Positions 22,295 through 32,907 of a stretch of 64,000 bases of DNA are shown here, piece after piece. The stretch is from Diplodia intermedia (lineage: Eukaryota > Ascomycota > Dothideomycetes > Botryosphaeriales > Botryosphaeriaceae), in NCBI GenBank assembly GCA_021495925.1, contig JAKEKT010000005.1, positions 62,001 through 126,000 on the forward strand, read 5' to 3'. The stretch's first letter is position 1. Each line of letters opens with the position of its first letter. The notes below the pieces were generated by a model. That model did not search any database. It was not told the DNA's origin and saw nothing but the letters and a program-made list of their open reading frames with translations. A program made the translations under genes and the position numbers.

Positions 22295-23769
22295 TCACTT
22301 CCTCAAAAAACCACCACCCAACTTCCTCCTCTCCAGACCGCCGAACAGGCCTTTCCTGCCCTCCGTCATCTTCCTGCCTTGCAGCCACGTATCTCTCACG
22401 GTCCGGCTCCCGGAGGTCGAAGTCTTGGGCGGCAAGAATTTGTTTCCCTTTTCCAAAACCCGAACCTTGACTGGTCCCTTCTTGACATCCTTTGCCGGCT
22501 TCTCATCCAAGAATTTCAAGTGCTTGTTCACCTTCTCCTTCCTTGCGGTAGCATCGGCTTGCGCCGGCCCATCCTCAGACTCCGGGGTAGCTGGGCGGAC
22601 CTTCGGTGCAGAGGCAAGCAGGTCGTCGGGAAGAAGAGCAGGGAGATTGTGGAGATCGTAAGCGGGCTTGGAAGGCTTCAGAAGAGCCGACGGATCCGAG
22701 GCCTGAATGGTGGCGCTGGAGGCAACGTCGGCTGGGATCTCCTTGGGTTCTTGCTCTTGTTTGCGTTTCTTCGCTGCTGCTGCTTGTTCGCGGAGGCGAG
22801 CCTCACGGTCTTGGCGCTTGCGCTTGGCTTCGGCCTCTTGCCTGTGGATTGTCAATACTGTATTTTTCCAGCAAAGAATGGCATAATTCCGGGGGTTTAC
22901 CTCTCAACAACCTTCGCAGTTTCCTCCTCAGCCGCGCGAGCCTGAGTGCGGGCACTGCTGGCTGTAACGGCCTCGGGCGCTTCGTCATCGCTATCTTCTT
23001 CCTCCTGTTCATCTGTCGATGACGGAACTTGCTCGTTCGCAGGTTCGGATGCAGGCTCGCGAACGACAGGCGGATCCTCGCTGCCGAAGCGGATGTGCGT
23101 GCGCAGAGGAATAGAAGCCGACTCCGCCTTGGATTCGTTGTCCTCCATGGCCGCCTTTGGGGTTGCTTCCTCTGCCTCGTCCTCCACTGTCTGGGAAGAA
23201 GCTAACTTCGAGGGCTTCGATGGGGTTGATCTAGGAGCGCGTGCGCGGGGCTTGGGCGTCACCGAAGGCGGAGGGCAAGGACAAGCAGCGCCACGAAGGC
23301 CGGGGCGCAGATTGGTAGCCGGGGTCGCGTACACGGATGGGGTGTCGTCTCCTGCTGGCGTACCGTAGACGGATTCGCCGTCTTGCGGAGTGACCTTGGG
23401 TGTGTCTGCTGGTTCTGCGGTTGGTGTTTCCGGCAGAGCGTCTTGGCTTGGGCGGCCGCGCGCACTGCGGCGCACAGGAGTTGCCAAGTCTGGAGTACTC
23501 CGGGCTGAATCAGAATCCTTGGACAAATCGAGCTTGGGCGGGTCTTCTTGGCTGCTCTGGTCTTCGGCCGAATTGGATCTCCTCTTCTTGTTGTTGCGGG
23601 TGGGAGTCGAGGCAGCAGAGTCGTCAATGAACCTCTTGCGGGTGGAGCGGGTCACGGAGCCAATCTGCGGGCTCTGGGTATCGGCGCCGCGGCGGGTGGT
23701 GACCATGGCGTCTTCGGGATCGGGGAGGTCAAGGTTGCGGGCGGCGGAGGCGGAGGGAGAGCAAGACAT
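22295..23769 (-). CDS. UTP16: U3 snoRNP-associated protein, Utp16/Bud21 family
   Basis: Two exons (23769-22901 and 22841-22295) give 471 residues. The N-terminal two thirds are disordered: Ser/Thr/Pro- and acid-rich, with basic nuclear-localisation-like stretches (NNKKRRS, TRRG) and many S/TP sites. A charged coiled coil follows (QEAEAKRKRQDREARLREQ). The conserved Utp16 C terminus closes the protein: VRVLEKGNKFLPPKTS, then RDTWLQGRK and a basic Gly-rich tail. Family members belong to the small-subunit processome and act in 18S rRNA processing in the nucleolus. An upstream in-frame TTG exists, but the first ATG is at 23769, which I use. It is divergent from the next gene with only 166 bp between starts. 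Confidence 0.85.
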
Positions 23770-23935
23770 GAGAACATGCCTCCGCCTCTTTCCCGCAAAA
23801 AAGTTAGGTACGCGCGGATCAGCGGGCGGTGAAGGACCGGCTCGGAACAACCAGTGCCCCGGGCTCTATGTCCCGTCACCTACCTACGCTTCGAGAGCTC
23901 TCCGCCGCCTACTTGGTCTTCGAAGCGCGTCGACA

Positions 23936-25526
23936 ATGCTTTCGCGACAGTTCTCACGCCACATCGCTCGGCGCGCAATTCCACGCTCGCATGCCGAAAC
24001 CAATGTGTGCATCTTCTGCCGCTCCGCAAGTGCGCCTGATGCCCTCCGGCGCCACTACGCCAGGCCAGCGCCTTCTACAAGGACGGCTCAATGGCGCAAT
24101 AAGCCCAGGGTCCTGACTGCGAGAGATAACAAGACCATAGAGGCCGAGCATCAACGTCAATTGTCGCCTCTGCCCGCTCTTCCGATGCTAAAATGGTTGA
24201 AAGACTCTGGTCTGATACGAGCCGATCCGGAAAAGGCGTTGGCGCTTGTAGACGAAATGAGCAAGCTGGGCAGTTCACTCGACGGTCCTACCGCAAAGAA
24301 GCTGTGCTCCGGTGCGCTCTCCTCGACCGACTCATATCCAACTCCACTAACAAAAAAGAAATCCAGACTACCAGATCGATATCCACGACATATTCTTCCT
24401 CGCTCGCGCCTGCATCTACCCCAGGAACCCACCCGCAGCTCGGGACCTTGGCAAGAAAATCATGCTCGCCGCGTCGGCAAACGGACTCAATTCAGCAACT
24501 CTGTATATATTGAGTATGGCCGCGAAGCAAGATGAGCGCCTCGGCGTCCACGCGGCGCGTAGGGCTTACAATTCCGTGGAATTGGCACTTGCGCGCAAGC
24601 ACTTACGAGACCTCGTCGAGAGGAAAAACCCAGAGGCTATGGTCTTCCAAGCCAGACGCTTGGCCGCAGACGGCCGGAGGAAGGAAGCAATTGCCATGCT
24701 GGATGACGCAATTAATAAATACGGCGCTTGCACTTCCCAGTACGAGGACGCCGATACTCTGCACCAGCAATACAGTGGTCAATTCTTCCGGGACATCGAG
24801 AATACCACAGCCAAAAGCCCATGGTATACGCTTGCTGAGCTGCTGATTCAGGAAGGCATGATTGATGAAGCCCAGGCGGCTTACAGCGAAGCCGCGGAGA
24901 AACATGACGACCCGAGGGCGTTCCAAGGACTTGTTCAGATGATGAAGAAAGAACATGTATATTCCGCCAGGTGGGTGGAATACATGACCAAGGCCGCCAC
25001 CTCTGGATCCTGGACGGCAATGATGAGCCTCGGCGACTTCTACAGCGTCTCCCTCGAGAAGATTCCTCCGGCCCTAAGGGATGAGATGCGGTCCTTGGAG
25101 GAAAGTGGCGACAGTGTCGAATGGTGGTATTACTACTTGGACGACAACGAGCTCGCCAGGCTTGGGATGCCACCAGGAACCAAGCTTATCGGAGCCGACT
25201 TCTGGCGCGGCTACAACGATCCCCAGACTGACTCGGCTTTGCACATGGTCGAGCTCAACCCGCGCCAAGCTTTAGCGATGGAATGGTATGAGGTGGCCTG
25301 GAGAGGGCAATACTGCTTCAGCGACGAAAAAGACAACTTGATAAACGAGGCCATGCAGAAAATCGTCAATAGAGTGACTCTGCAGAAAGGCTCTAAGGGT
25401 GGGCCCCAGATTTCAGAGGCATTGAGGATGCGCCATCGTGATCAGCATCATTGGAGTGCCGAACAAGCATCCTTCGAGCGGTTGTCAACTGAGTTGCTAG
25501 AATGGAGGAAAAGAATCTTTGGCTGA
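23936..25526 (+). CDS. Predicted mitochondrial protein with TPR/Sel1-like helical repeats
   Basis: Exons 23936-24311 and 24367-25526 give 511 residues. The N terminus is Arg/Ser/Ala-rich and lacks acids at the start (MLSRQFSRHIARRAIPRS), a typical matrix-targeting presequence. The body is helical with TPR/Sel1-like units: NPEAMVFQARRLAADGRRKEAIAMLDDAI, then LAELLIQEGMIDEAQAAYSEAAEKHDDPRAFQGL, then WTAMMSLGDFYSV. I recognise the type as widespread in filamentous fungi but know no function for it; an assembly or translation role in mitochondria would be a guess. The 55-bp intron has a CCACTAAC branch point. It shares a short divergent promoter with Utp16 and is convergent with the GH3 gene. Confidence 0.8.
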
Positions 25527-25898
25527 GAAGGATATGCCCCAAAGGGATTGAAAGTGCTCCAGGAAAGAGCAGATAGCTGGAAGAACGATGAGGAAGATGG
25601 CTGCCTCCAAGGCATGCACAGATATCCATACTGTGAAGGCGATTGCCCCGGGGCATAATACCACACAACATTTCTCTTAGTGGCTGCTCTGGGAAGCGTT
25701 GAGGTAGTCCTAATCAAGGGACCAGGGCTGGTCGTACCAAGGAATAGACAATTTGCCCCAGGGATTGGCCACTCGGCTTCAGCCAACGAACAAGCATGCT
25801 TTTCAGCTTCTCATGTGTACATCTCACTTACAGGGATGTAAGGCACACACTTGATCCTTTCTTTCCCGACGACTCTTCACTTCATGTTACTGACTACC
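25527..25898. other. Convergent 3' flanks
   Basis: A 372-bp spacer between the stop codons of the mitochondrial protein (plus) and the GH3 glucosidase (minus). Nothing beyond presumed terminator regions is seen. Confidence 0.5.
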
Positions 25899-28326
25899 TC
25901 AAACCGCCAGCGACCCTTCAAGCCTCAAATCTCTCGAGCTTGCCCCGACGGACACAGTTCTGCGGCCACTCGGCAACACCCATTGCTGAGACGTCACGTC
26001 CCAGTAGCTCGCATCCTTGCGGCGAATGACGAACTCGACGGACCCGCTCTCGCCCGCGGCCAAGCCGATCTTCTCGAAGCCACGCAGCTGCCGCGCCGGT
26101 GCGTCGACGCCGGCCGAGGCGGGCAGGGAGAGGTACAGCTGCGCTACCTCGGCGCCGTCGACGCCGCCGGTGTTGGTGATGGTGGCGGTGACGGTAGCGA
26201 GCGGGGCGTAGAGGTCGGTTATGGCGGATGGGCCGTAGTGGGAGCCGCCGCCGCCATCACCGACAACAAGCTCTGAGTAGGTGAAGTTGGTGTATGCTGC
26301 AAATCACTGTCAGCAAATTGCTCATTCTTGTCAACTTCGTGGCGACTCCCGACCACAATGTGGGCTGAGTGAAGTAGGAGGGAAGGGGGGTCAAGGTAGG
26401 ACTTACACAACCCAAATCCGAATTCATATCGGGGCTCGATTTCCGCCTTGTCGAAATGCCGATAGTCAATGTACAGCCCCTCCTCGAACCCGTCCTCCAG
26501 AGCCGTCACGAGACGTGTCCCGTAGTCGGCGGCCGCCTTGGCGATGGTGTACGGCAGCTTCCCGTTGGGGTTGGCGTCGCCGTACAGCACGTCGACGAGG
26601 CCATTGCCGCTCTCCTGACCGGCGATGCCGGCCCAGACGAGGGCGACGACGTTCGCGTGGCCGAGTATGCTCTCGAGGATGAGCGGACCGACCGAGTTGG
26701 CGACGACGATGACAGGCTTGCCGGCCGACGCGGCGGCGGCCACCAGCCCGTTGCCGTCGTGCCACGGGTCGAGGTTGACGCGGTCGCCCGCGTTGCCCTC
26801 GACGGTCAGGTACTCCTCGCCCGAGTCGGCCGTGATGAAGACGACGGCCATCTCGGCGGCCGCTGCAGCGGCCGCGGCCGCGGCCTGGTCGTCCGTCGCC
26901 GACAGCGTGAGCGTCGTACCCGCGGCCTCGGCGCGCGGCTGTATGGCGTCCAGCGGAGCGACGAGGTAGGGGAACTGCGCCGTGCCGGACCCCCAGCCCA
27001 TGGCAAGGTGGCCGGTGTTGCAAGCGCGGTCCTCGCACGCGTTGGGTCCGTCCGGGTTGACGATGGCCGACTGGCCGATGATGGCGAGCGAGGCGGGCGC
27101 CGCGTTGCTTCCGAGGGGCAATGTGCCGTTCTCGTTTTTCAGCAGGACGATGCCGTCGCGGGCGACGGCGCGGGCGACGTTCTTGTGGTCGGCCTGCACG
27201 TCGGGTCCGCCTGCGCCGCCGTCCCAGGAGCTGAAGAGGACGGGCGGGTAGCCAGTGTCCTGGCCCGTCAGGTACCATGCTGCCAGAATGCGTTTGACCA
27301 TGTCGTCCAATCGCTCCTGCGGCACTTCGCCTGCGGCGATGACGGCTGTCAGGTTGGGTCCCCAATAGATGCCGCCGCCGGTGAAGTCGTCACCCGGCAT
27401 GGTCATGTCAAGGCCAGAGTTGGCGCTCAGCACAGTTGAGTGCTGCGCGTTCCAATCACTCATGACGTAGCCGCGGAAGGCGAGCTCGTCCTTGAGCAGG
27501 CCGTTGAGGATGTGATCATTCTCGCATGCCCACACACCGTCAAGCTTATTGTACGAACACATCACGCTGGCGACGTTGGCATTGACGGCATCGGCAAAGG
27601 GCCATAGGTAGAGTTCGTGCATGGTGCGGTCGTCGAGGTTGGAGGAGATGGTATTGCGGTTGAGCTCTTGCTCGTTGGCGATGTAGTGCTTAGCGCAGGC
27701 TTGCACGCCCGAGGACTGCATACCGATGATGGTCTCTTGCATGGCGATGCCGGCAAGGTATGGGTCCGGGGAGAAGCCTTCCCAGTTGCGGCCTGCTTCG
27801 GGGATCTGTGGAGCAGTGAGCACTCGGCAAGTATTCAGATGTAGTAGAGTTCACCTTGCCCAAAGCACCAGAGCCAGGGCCTAATTGGACATTGACTCCC
27901 AGAGCTTTGGCTTCTGCTCCCATGGCAACGCCCCTTTCGTACAGTAGCTTCTTATCCCATGTGGACGCTACATGGACTCCGGCAGGGAAGGCGGTGACAC
28001 CTTGTGCGAACCTGATGCCGAGGGGACCATCTTGCATACAGAGAGATGGATATCCGATTTTGGGGACCGGAGAGGTGTTGCCCACGCAAGGGCCGTTTTG
28101 CCAGCCGACGCCAGTGACTATTCCCACTTTCTCGTCCTGAGTCAATTGGGCTAGAGCTGCCTCTGACTTGACGTAAGCGGCGTCCCAACCTCCAGTGCCT
28201 GGCAGAAAGTCAGAGGATGACACTACATAGTCCAGTGAGGTGGGATAGAAGCTGACTTTGTCTGCGAACAGGCGAGGCCCTGCTAAGAGAGGCAATTGCT
28301 AGAACCAGCGCGTAAGAATTCACCAT
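25899..28326 (-). CDS. Secreted beta-glucosidase, glycoside hydrolase family 3
   Basis: Four exons (28326-28257, 28198-27855, 27805-26407, 26296-25899) give 736 residues. The short first exon encodes a signal peptide (MVNSYALVLAIASLSRAS) followed by an Arg-Arg Kex2-like site. Without this exon the frame has no ATG. The GH3 N domain contains KVGIVTGVGW, the QDGPLG block, and the nucleophile D255 in MSDWNAQHS. The alpha/beta sandwich domain (VARAVARDGIVLLKNENG) and the C-terminal fibronectin-III-like domain (YEFGFGLSYTNF, then VAQLYLSLP...RQLRGFEK) are both present, so the enzyme is full length. Family members hydrolyse terminal beta-glucosyl residues from cello-oligosaccharides or plant glucosides outside the cell. 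Substrate is not predictable here. Confidence 0.93.
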
Positions 28327-29570
28327 TGTGCAGGTAGCCTTGGACAAGAATTCGAGTCTCTCGCTGCCTGCTCATGACCAAGGCGTGAGGCGGTTTATAA
28401 AAGACTTCGAGGTGACATGGCAGCTTGGCGGACGCATGGCAAGTCGTGGCATGGCATATGGCAAGTGACCACAATCAGGCATGACTGCATGTATTGGCAA
28501 AGCAAGCAAGATGACCACAGGCTAATGCTCGGAGCTTGGGCTCTGGGCAAAGACAGCAATTGGGAGTGCCTATTGGGCGGGTCGTTCGCAACGGGCCGCC
28601 CTCTCCGCACTGTGTAGGGGTTTTCGGATTAGCTGCCCTGTACCCCGCAAATGCTGTGCATACGATCATCATATGATCTGGGAAAGCGGAATGAATGACA
28701 GGAACAAGGCATGAAATAACACATGCAGCTGCCTTTTCCGGTAGCATATGGCGTCTGCGGCTGTACACGGGTTGTGAGGCCGTGAGGGGGAGCGTGGCGC
28801 GAAGGACGTTTTTCCATGTAGGAGTGGCATCAAACTTAAAACACTCGATCTGGACCTGAAAAACACGGCCGGGCCTGCTTTCTGAGACAAACTTGGGTCC
28901 TGCTTGGCTTGTTCACGAAAGGCGTGTGGATGCGTGTGTACAAGCAAACGGCCAACCCCCTCTCTTGGGCTCTTCGTGGGCGAGAAGTGGCCTCTGCTGA
29001 CCAGCGTGAAAGACGCGATCCGTGCGCTTTCCGAATCAGGCTCATGCGTCATTGCTAGCCGAACTGCTCGGAAATTCCACGGCGTGATGCTCGGTCGGTC
29101 GGCCGTTGCACGACGCTCCCGGCTGGCATGCTGCTGATGAGGGAGTAAAAAAGAACAAGAGATCGGCGGGGGTGGCTGTAGCTGGCTGTAGCTGGACAAA
29201 GACGCGGCACGAAGCGGTTGTGTGACGGCCACGCCCCAACTGAGCGCGACTGCATGCCGACGCAACCCCGGAGCGGAGCGGGAGCAGAGAGCGGCGGCGG
29301 GCAATCGGTTTGCAGAAGATGTTAGCAACGGGTGCAGATAGCGCGGAGGTGGTTGTGAATGGCTGCGATGTCGGGCTGTGGGCGGCAGCGAATAAAAATT
29401 GCGTCAAAGCGGGCGATTGGGCCCCACCCGCTAGTCGCGCCTTCTTTCCCTTCACTCCAGTCACACATCCCTCTCTTCCTCATCCTCGACCGCACACTCG
29501 ACAGCCGTCCCAAGCAACCACCAGCGTTGCGTCCCTCTCCACCCGCCCGTCCCGACACACATCGCCGCGA
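28327..29570. other. Divergent promoter region of GH3 and CPA1
   Basis: About 1.2 kb between the GH3 start (minus) and the arginine attenuator uORF (plus). Open frames here lack domain features. The stretch 29455-29570 is C-rich and pyrimidine-rich, fitting the CPA1 transcription start zone. I found no exact TGACTCA element of the cross-pathway activator by eye. Confidence 0.5.
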
Positions 29571-29879
29571 ATGCGTGCTGCTGTGACCATCTTCACTTCT
29601 CAGGTACGTCCCCGCTCGTACAGCCCTGCCCGTAGCGCAGGAATACCACCGAGTCCTTATCTACGCCCTGCCTTGCGCCTACGGCCCGCGCAAACCCCCA
29701 ATTTGCACCGTGGCTACCTCTTCAATCAAAAAACTCGTCGGCGTTGCAATTGTAGCTAACGTATACTCGCTTGCAGGACTACATCTCTGGTACGAGCGCA
29801 CCGCTACTGCCCCGTCCCGCCCTCCCGTACTAACCAATGCCAAAATGTAGACCACCTGTGGAAGGCTTCGATCAACTAA
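29571..29879 (+). CDS. Arginine attenuator peptide uORF (spliced, 24 codons)
   Basis: Three mini-exons (29571-29603, 29777-29789, 29851-29879) join into a 24-residue peptide, MRAAVTIFTSQ-DYIS-DHLWKASIN. It matches the core of the fungal arginine attenuator peptides upstream of Neurospora arg-2 and yeast CPA1 (FTSQDY-x-SDHLW), including the critical aspartate at position 12. In those systems the nascent peptide stalls the ribosome at its stop codon when arginine is high, lowering CPA1 translation and triggering mRNA decay. Introns of 173 bp (29604-29776) and 61 bp (29790-29850, with a TACTAAC branch point) interrupt the reading frame, so the regulatory peptide exists only after splicing. The stop is 58 bp before the CPA1 start codon. 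Confidence 0.93.
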
Positions 29880-29937
29880 AGAGCCGCGCCTCACACTCAT
29901 ACCCGCCGCCTGCAAAACCAACAAACTACAAATCACC

Positions 29938-31409
29938 ATGTTCTCCAAATTCGTCAAGCCCTCCATGCTGAGGCCCGCCGGTGCCTTTGGCCAGCTCTCC
30001 AAGGCCGGTTCCAACGCCCGCTTCCTGGCCACCGTCCACAACACTGCTCCCAATGCTGCCAGCAAGGGCCGTATTACCAGGGACCGTGCCACTTTCACCA
30101 TCAAGGTACGTCACAGCTCCAGGATCCCGATCTCGATGAGTCCAAGCTCACCGCCCGCGCACAGAACGGCCCCATCTACTCCGGAAAATCGTTCGGTGCC
30201 AAGAAGAACATTTCCGGCGAGGCTGTCTTCACCACCTCCCTTGTCGGCTACCCCGAGTCTATGTCCGATCCTTCTTACCGTGGCCAGATTCTCGTCTTCA
30301 CCCAGCCCTTGATTGGCAACTACGGCGTGCCCTCATCCGTCCGTGATGAGTTCGGCTTGCTGAGGTACTTCGAGTCGCCTAACATTCAGGCTGCCGGCAT
30401 CATTGTTGCCGATGTCGCTGAGCAGCACAGCCACTGGACCGCTGTCGAGAGTCTGGCTGAATGGTGCCAGAGGGAGGGCGTTCCCGCCATCTCCGGTGTC
30501 GACACCCGTGCCATTGTCACCTACCTCCGTGAGCAGGGTTCCTCCCTTGCCAGGATCTCCATTGGTGAGGAGTACGACGCCGACGAGGACGAGGCGTACA
30601 TTGACCCCGAGGGAATCAACCTTGTCCGCCGTGTGAGCACCAAGCAGCCTTTCCACGTCAGCTCCCATCTCGGCGACATGCACGTCGCTCTGATCGACTG
30701 TGGTGTCAAGGAGAACATCCTCCGCAGCCTTGTGAGCCGTGGGGCCAGCGTGACTTGCTTCCCGTACAACTACCCCATTCACAAGATCGCCCACCACTTC
30801 GATGGCGTCTTCATCTCCAACGGTCCCGGTGACCCAACTCATTGCCAGGATACCGTCTACCACCTCCGCAAGCTCATTGAGACCAGCCAAGTCCCGATCA
30901 TGGGTATTTGCATGGGTCACCAGCTCCTCGCCCTTGCCAGTGGTGCCCGCACCATCAAGATGAAGTACGGCAACCGTGCCCACAACATCCCGGCCCTTGA
31001 CCTTACTACTGGCAAGTGCCACATTACGTCCCAAAACCACGGCTACGCTGTGGATACTGGCTCCTTGAGCAGCGAGTGGAAGGAGTACTTTGTCAACCTT
31101 AACGACAGCTCCAACGAGGGTATAATCCACAAGTCTCGCCCCATCTTCAGCGCTCAGTTCCACCCCGAGGCCAAGGGTGGCCCGCTTGACTCTGCCTACC
31201 TCTTCGACAAGTACGTCGATTGCGTGAAGGCGTACAAGGAATCTCAGTCCGTCTTCTCGGCTGGCAAGAGCAACAAGCCCAACCCTCTGCTCGTGGACTT
31301 GCTTCCCAAGGAGCGTGTTGGCGTGCACCCGGGTCTTCCGGAATACAACGAGCACTTGGGTCAGGCTGCGGCGCAGCAGCCCGCTCCTATGCAGGCCGCC
31401 GCTGCGTAG
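29938..31409 (+). CDS. CPA1: Carbamoyl-phosphate synthase, arginine-specific small (glutaminase) subunit
   Basis: Exons 29938-30105 and 30165-31409 give 470 residues. The first ~45 residues are an Arg/Ser/Ala-rich presequence, indicating mitochondrial import as for Neurospora arg-2 (the yeast enzyme is cytosolic). The N-terminal CPSase domain (SGKSFGAKKNISGEAVFTTS...GYPESMSDPSYRGQ) is followed by a class I glutamine amidotransferase domain with nucleophile C305 in GICMGHQ and H389/E391 in QFHPEAKGGP. It hydrolyses glutamine and hands ammonia to the large subunit, making carbamoyl phosphate for ornithine transcarbamylase. Translation is probably controlled by the attenuator uORF just upstream. 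The large subunit is not in the window. Confidence 0.97.
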
Positions 31410-31792
31410 AGGTGGAGAAATTGACGTAAACCCGCGGGGTTCCGAAATGGAAATTGCGGGTCTGTTCTGTGTCTGGGAAAGCGGGGTCGGAGTTTGTACT
31501 ATTGGGTTTATCTTCCATTCTTCAGAGCAAGCCTTTGAGCTTCCTCTGTTACAGCAACAAATTGAGAACCATTCAGCGAATCGTGTTCAGCTATACAATT
31601 TACGTGATATCTAGGCATTGTGTTTCTCCCACAGAAAAGGATGTAAATCACTGGCGGGGGAAATGCGAGTGAAATGCTTGCACATGCAAATCCATACCGT
31701 GCTTGTTACCGAAGCCCCCGCACTTTACACGTACTCAGCTCAACACTCCCATCCCTCCGATATCGGCATGCTGTGCCTCTATCTAATGCCCG
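31410..31792. other. CPA1 downstream flank
   Basis: About 380 bp between the CPA1 stop and the second MITE. It is AT-richer with T-rich stretches, as expected for a 3' UTR and terminator. No gene. Confidence 0.5.
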
Positions 31793-31794
31793 TA

Positions 31795-32029
31795 CAGCTC
31801 CTTCGCGCAGCCGATGGCTAGCGTGGATCTGTTTTTTGCTCATGTCATGGGTACCTAGTTGAAGCTATCGTCCAGACGAGAATGTCGAATTTAAAATTCT
31901 ATATTCTCATCCGGACAATAGCTTTAACTACCTACGTATTATTTTTTTTCCCTCTAAGAACGAGCTAAGGCATGGTTATGCCATGTTCTGCTATTCTTCG
32001 CGCTAGCCATCGGCTGCGAGAGGGGGCTG
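31795..32029. mobile_element. MITE copy 2 (opposite orientation to copy 1)
   Basis: A 235-bp relative of the element at 5294-5505, in reverse-complement orientation and also bounded by TA (31793-31794 and 32030-32031). Terminal repeats (CAGCTCCTTCGCGCAGCCGATGG at the left end) and the inner palindrome around GAATGTCGAATTTAAAATTC are both kept, with point differences in the inner arms. It is longer chiefly because of a roughly 21-bp segment near one end (AAGGCATGGTTATGCCATGTT, itself palindromic). It sits about 390 bp downstream of the CPA1 stop. Confidence 0.85.
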
Positions 32030-32031
32030 TA

Positions 32032-32907
32032 CTTGCTTGTTGGTGTTTGACGACACATTGTGCTCACCGTGCCTCGACATAAAAGCCTTTAACGTCGTGT
32101 TCAATATGCAGTCTGAAAAAGCAAATGAACTCTCGGATATCCAAATCTCGTCGGAAGGCATGGTGATGAATGTCACTTTGTGTATAAAATACCGACACAT
32201 GAAAATCCTATTGGCATCCCTCTGCATTGTGTCGTATGTGCGGCTTTTCGTCCGGTAGTTCACGGTAATTTCTTCATGTTTTCATCCAAAATGGGACAAC
32301 TGAAATATGTCACACAACGCAGCGTACCCGCTTGCCGTTTCAATTCAGAAAGAGGAAGATGGTGGTATCAATTCCGACTACTTGAGTCCGGATGTTAAGA
32401 AAATGCGAACAGGCCTGAGTCTCCTTCTCTCGTCTTTTCTTCAACAGAAAAAGTGGTCGCTTCACTCCGCCACACATGTAAATACAAAAGGAACAAACCA
32501 GTCAAACCGGACAAAAAAAACCCCTCCAAAAGACAAAAAGAGGAAGCAAGTGATCATGCTTCATTCCTGTTCTTTTGGATGAAAACACCTTCCAGGATAA
32601 CTTTTTCCAGACGACATGCAAAGAGAGAAATGGAAAAGGCAAAAAAGAAAGAAATACGACCAAAGATACACAAGCTAGTATGACGAACAGCGCAAAAGAA
32701 AATTCCAGTCAGGCTCTCGATGAGACGAAAGGGGGACAAAAAAAGATGAGGACAAACGAGACTTGAAAAACGCCAAAAGGTGAACTGCAGGAATGCCTTC
32801 ACACGCAGCAATGATGGTAAGCAAGGGCATAACGAGCCACAAGATGGGACAAAACACTAGGATATACTTGAGGTAATAAAGAAAAACACTTCATAGGACG
32901 TTACTGG
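32032..32907. other. Intergenic region downstream of the Lam-family gene
   Basis: About 880 bp, A-rich on the plus strand (many AAAAGA runs in 32500-32770), meaning T/C-rich in the 3' flank of the minus-strand GRAM-VASt gene. Short open frames here are Lys-rich low complexity and are not believed. Confidence 0.5.

Noticed and set aside
23770..23850. N-terminal extension of Utp16 to 23850
   Set aside because: The upstream in-frame codon is TTG, not ATG; the first ATG is at 23769.
26456..27439. 327-codon plus-strand frame over the GH3 gene
   Set aside because: Antisense shadow of the GH3 core; the GH3 reading shows all catalytic blocks.
30333..31355. 340-codon minus-strand frame over CPA1
   Set aside because: Antisense shadow; the plus-strand frame is an unambiguous CPSase small subunit.
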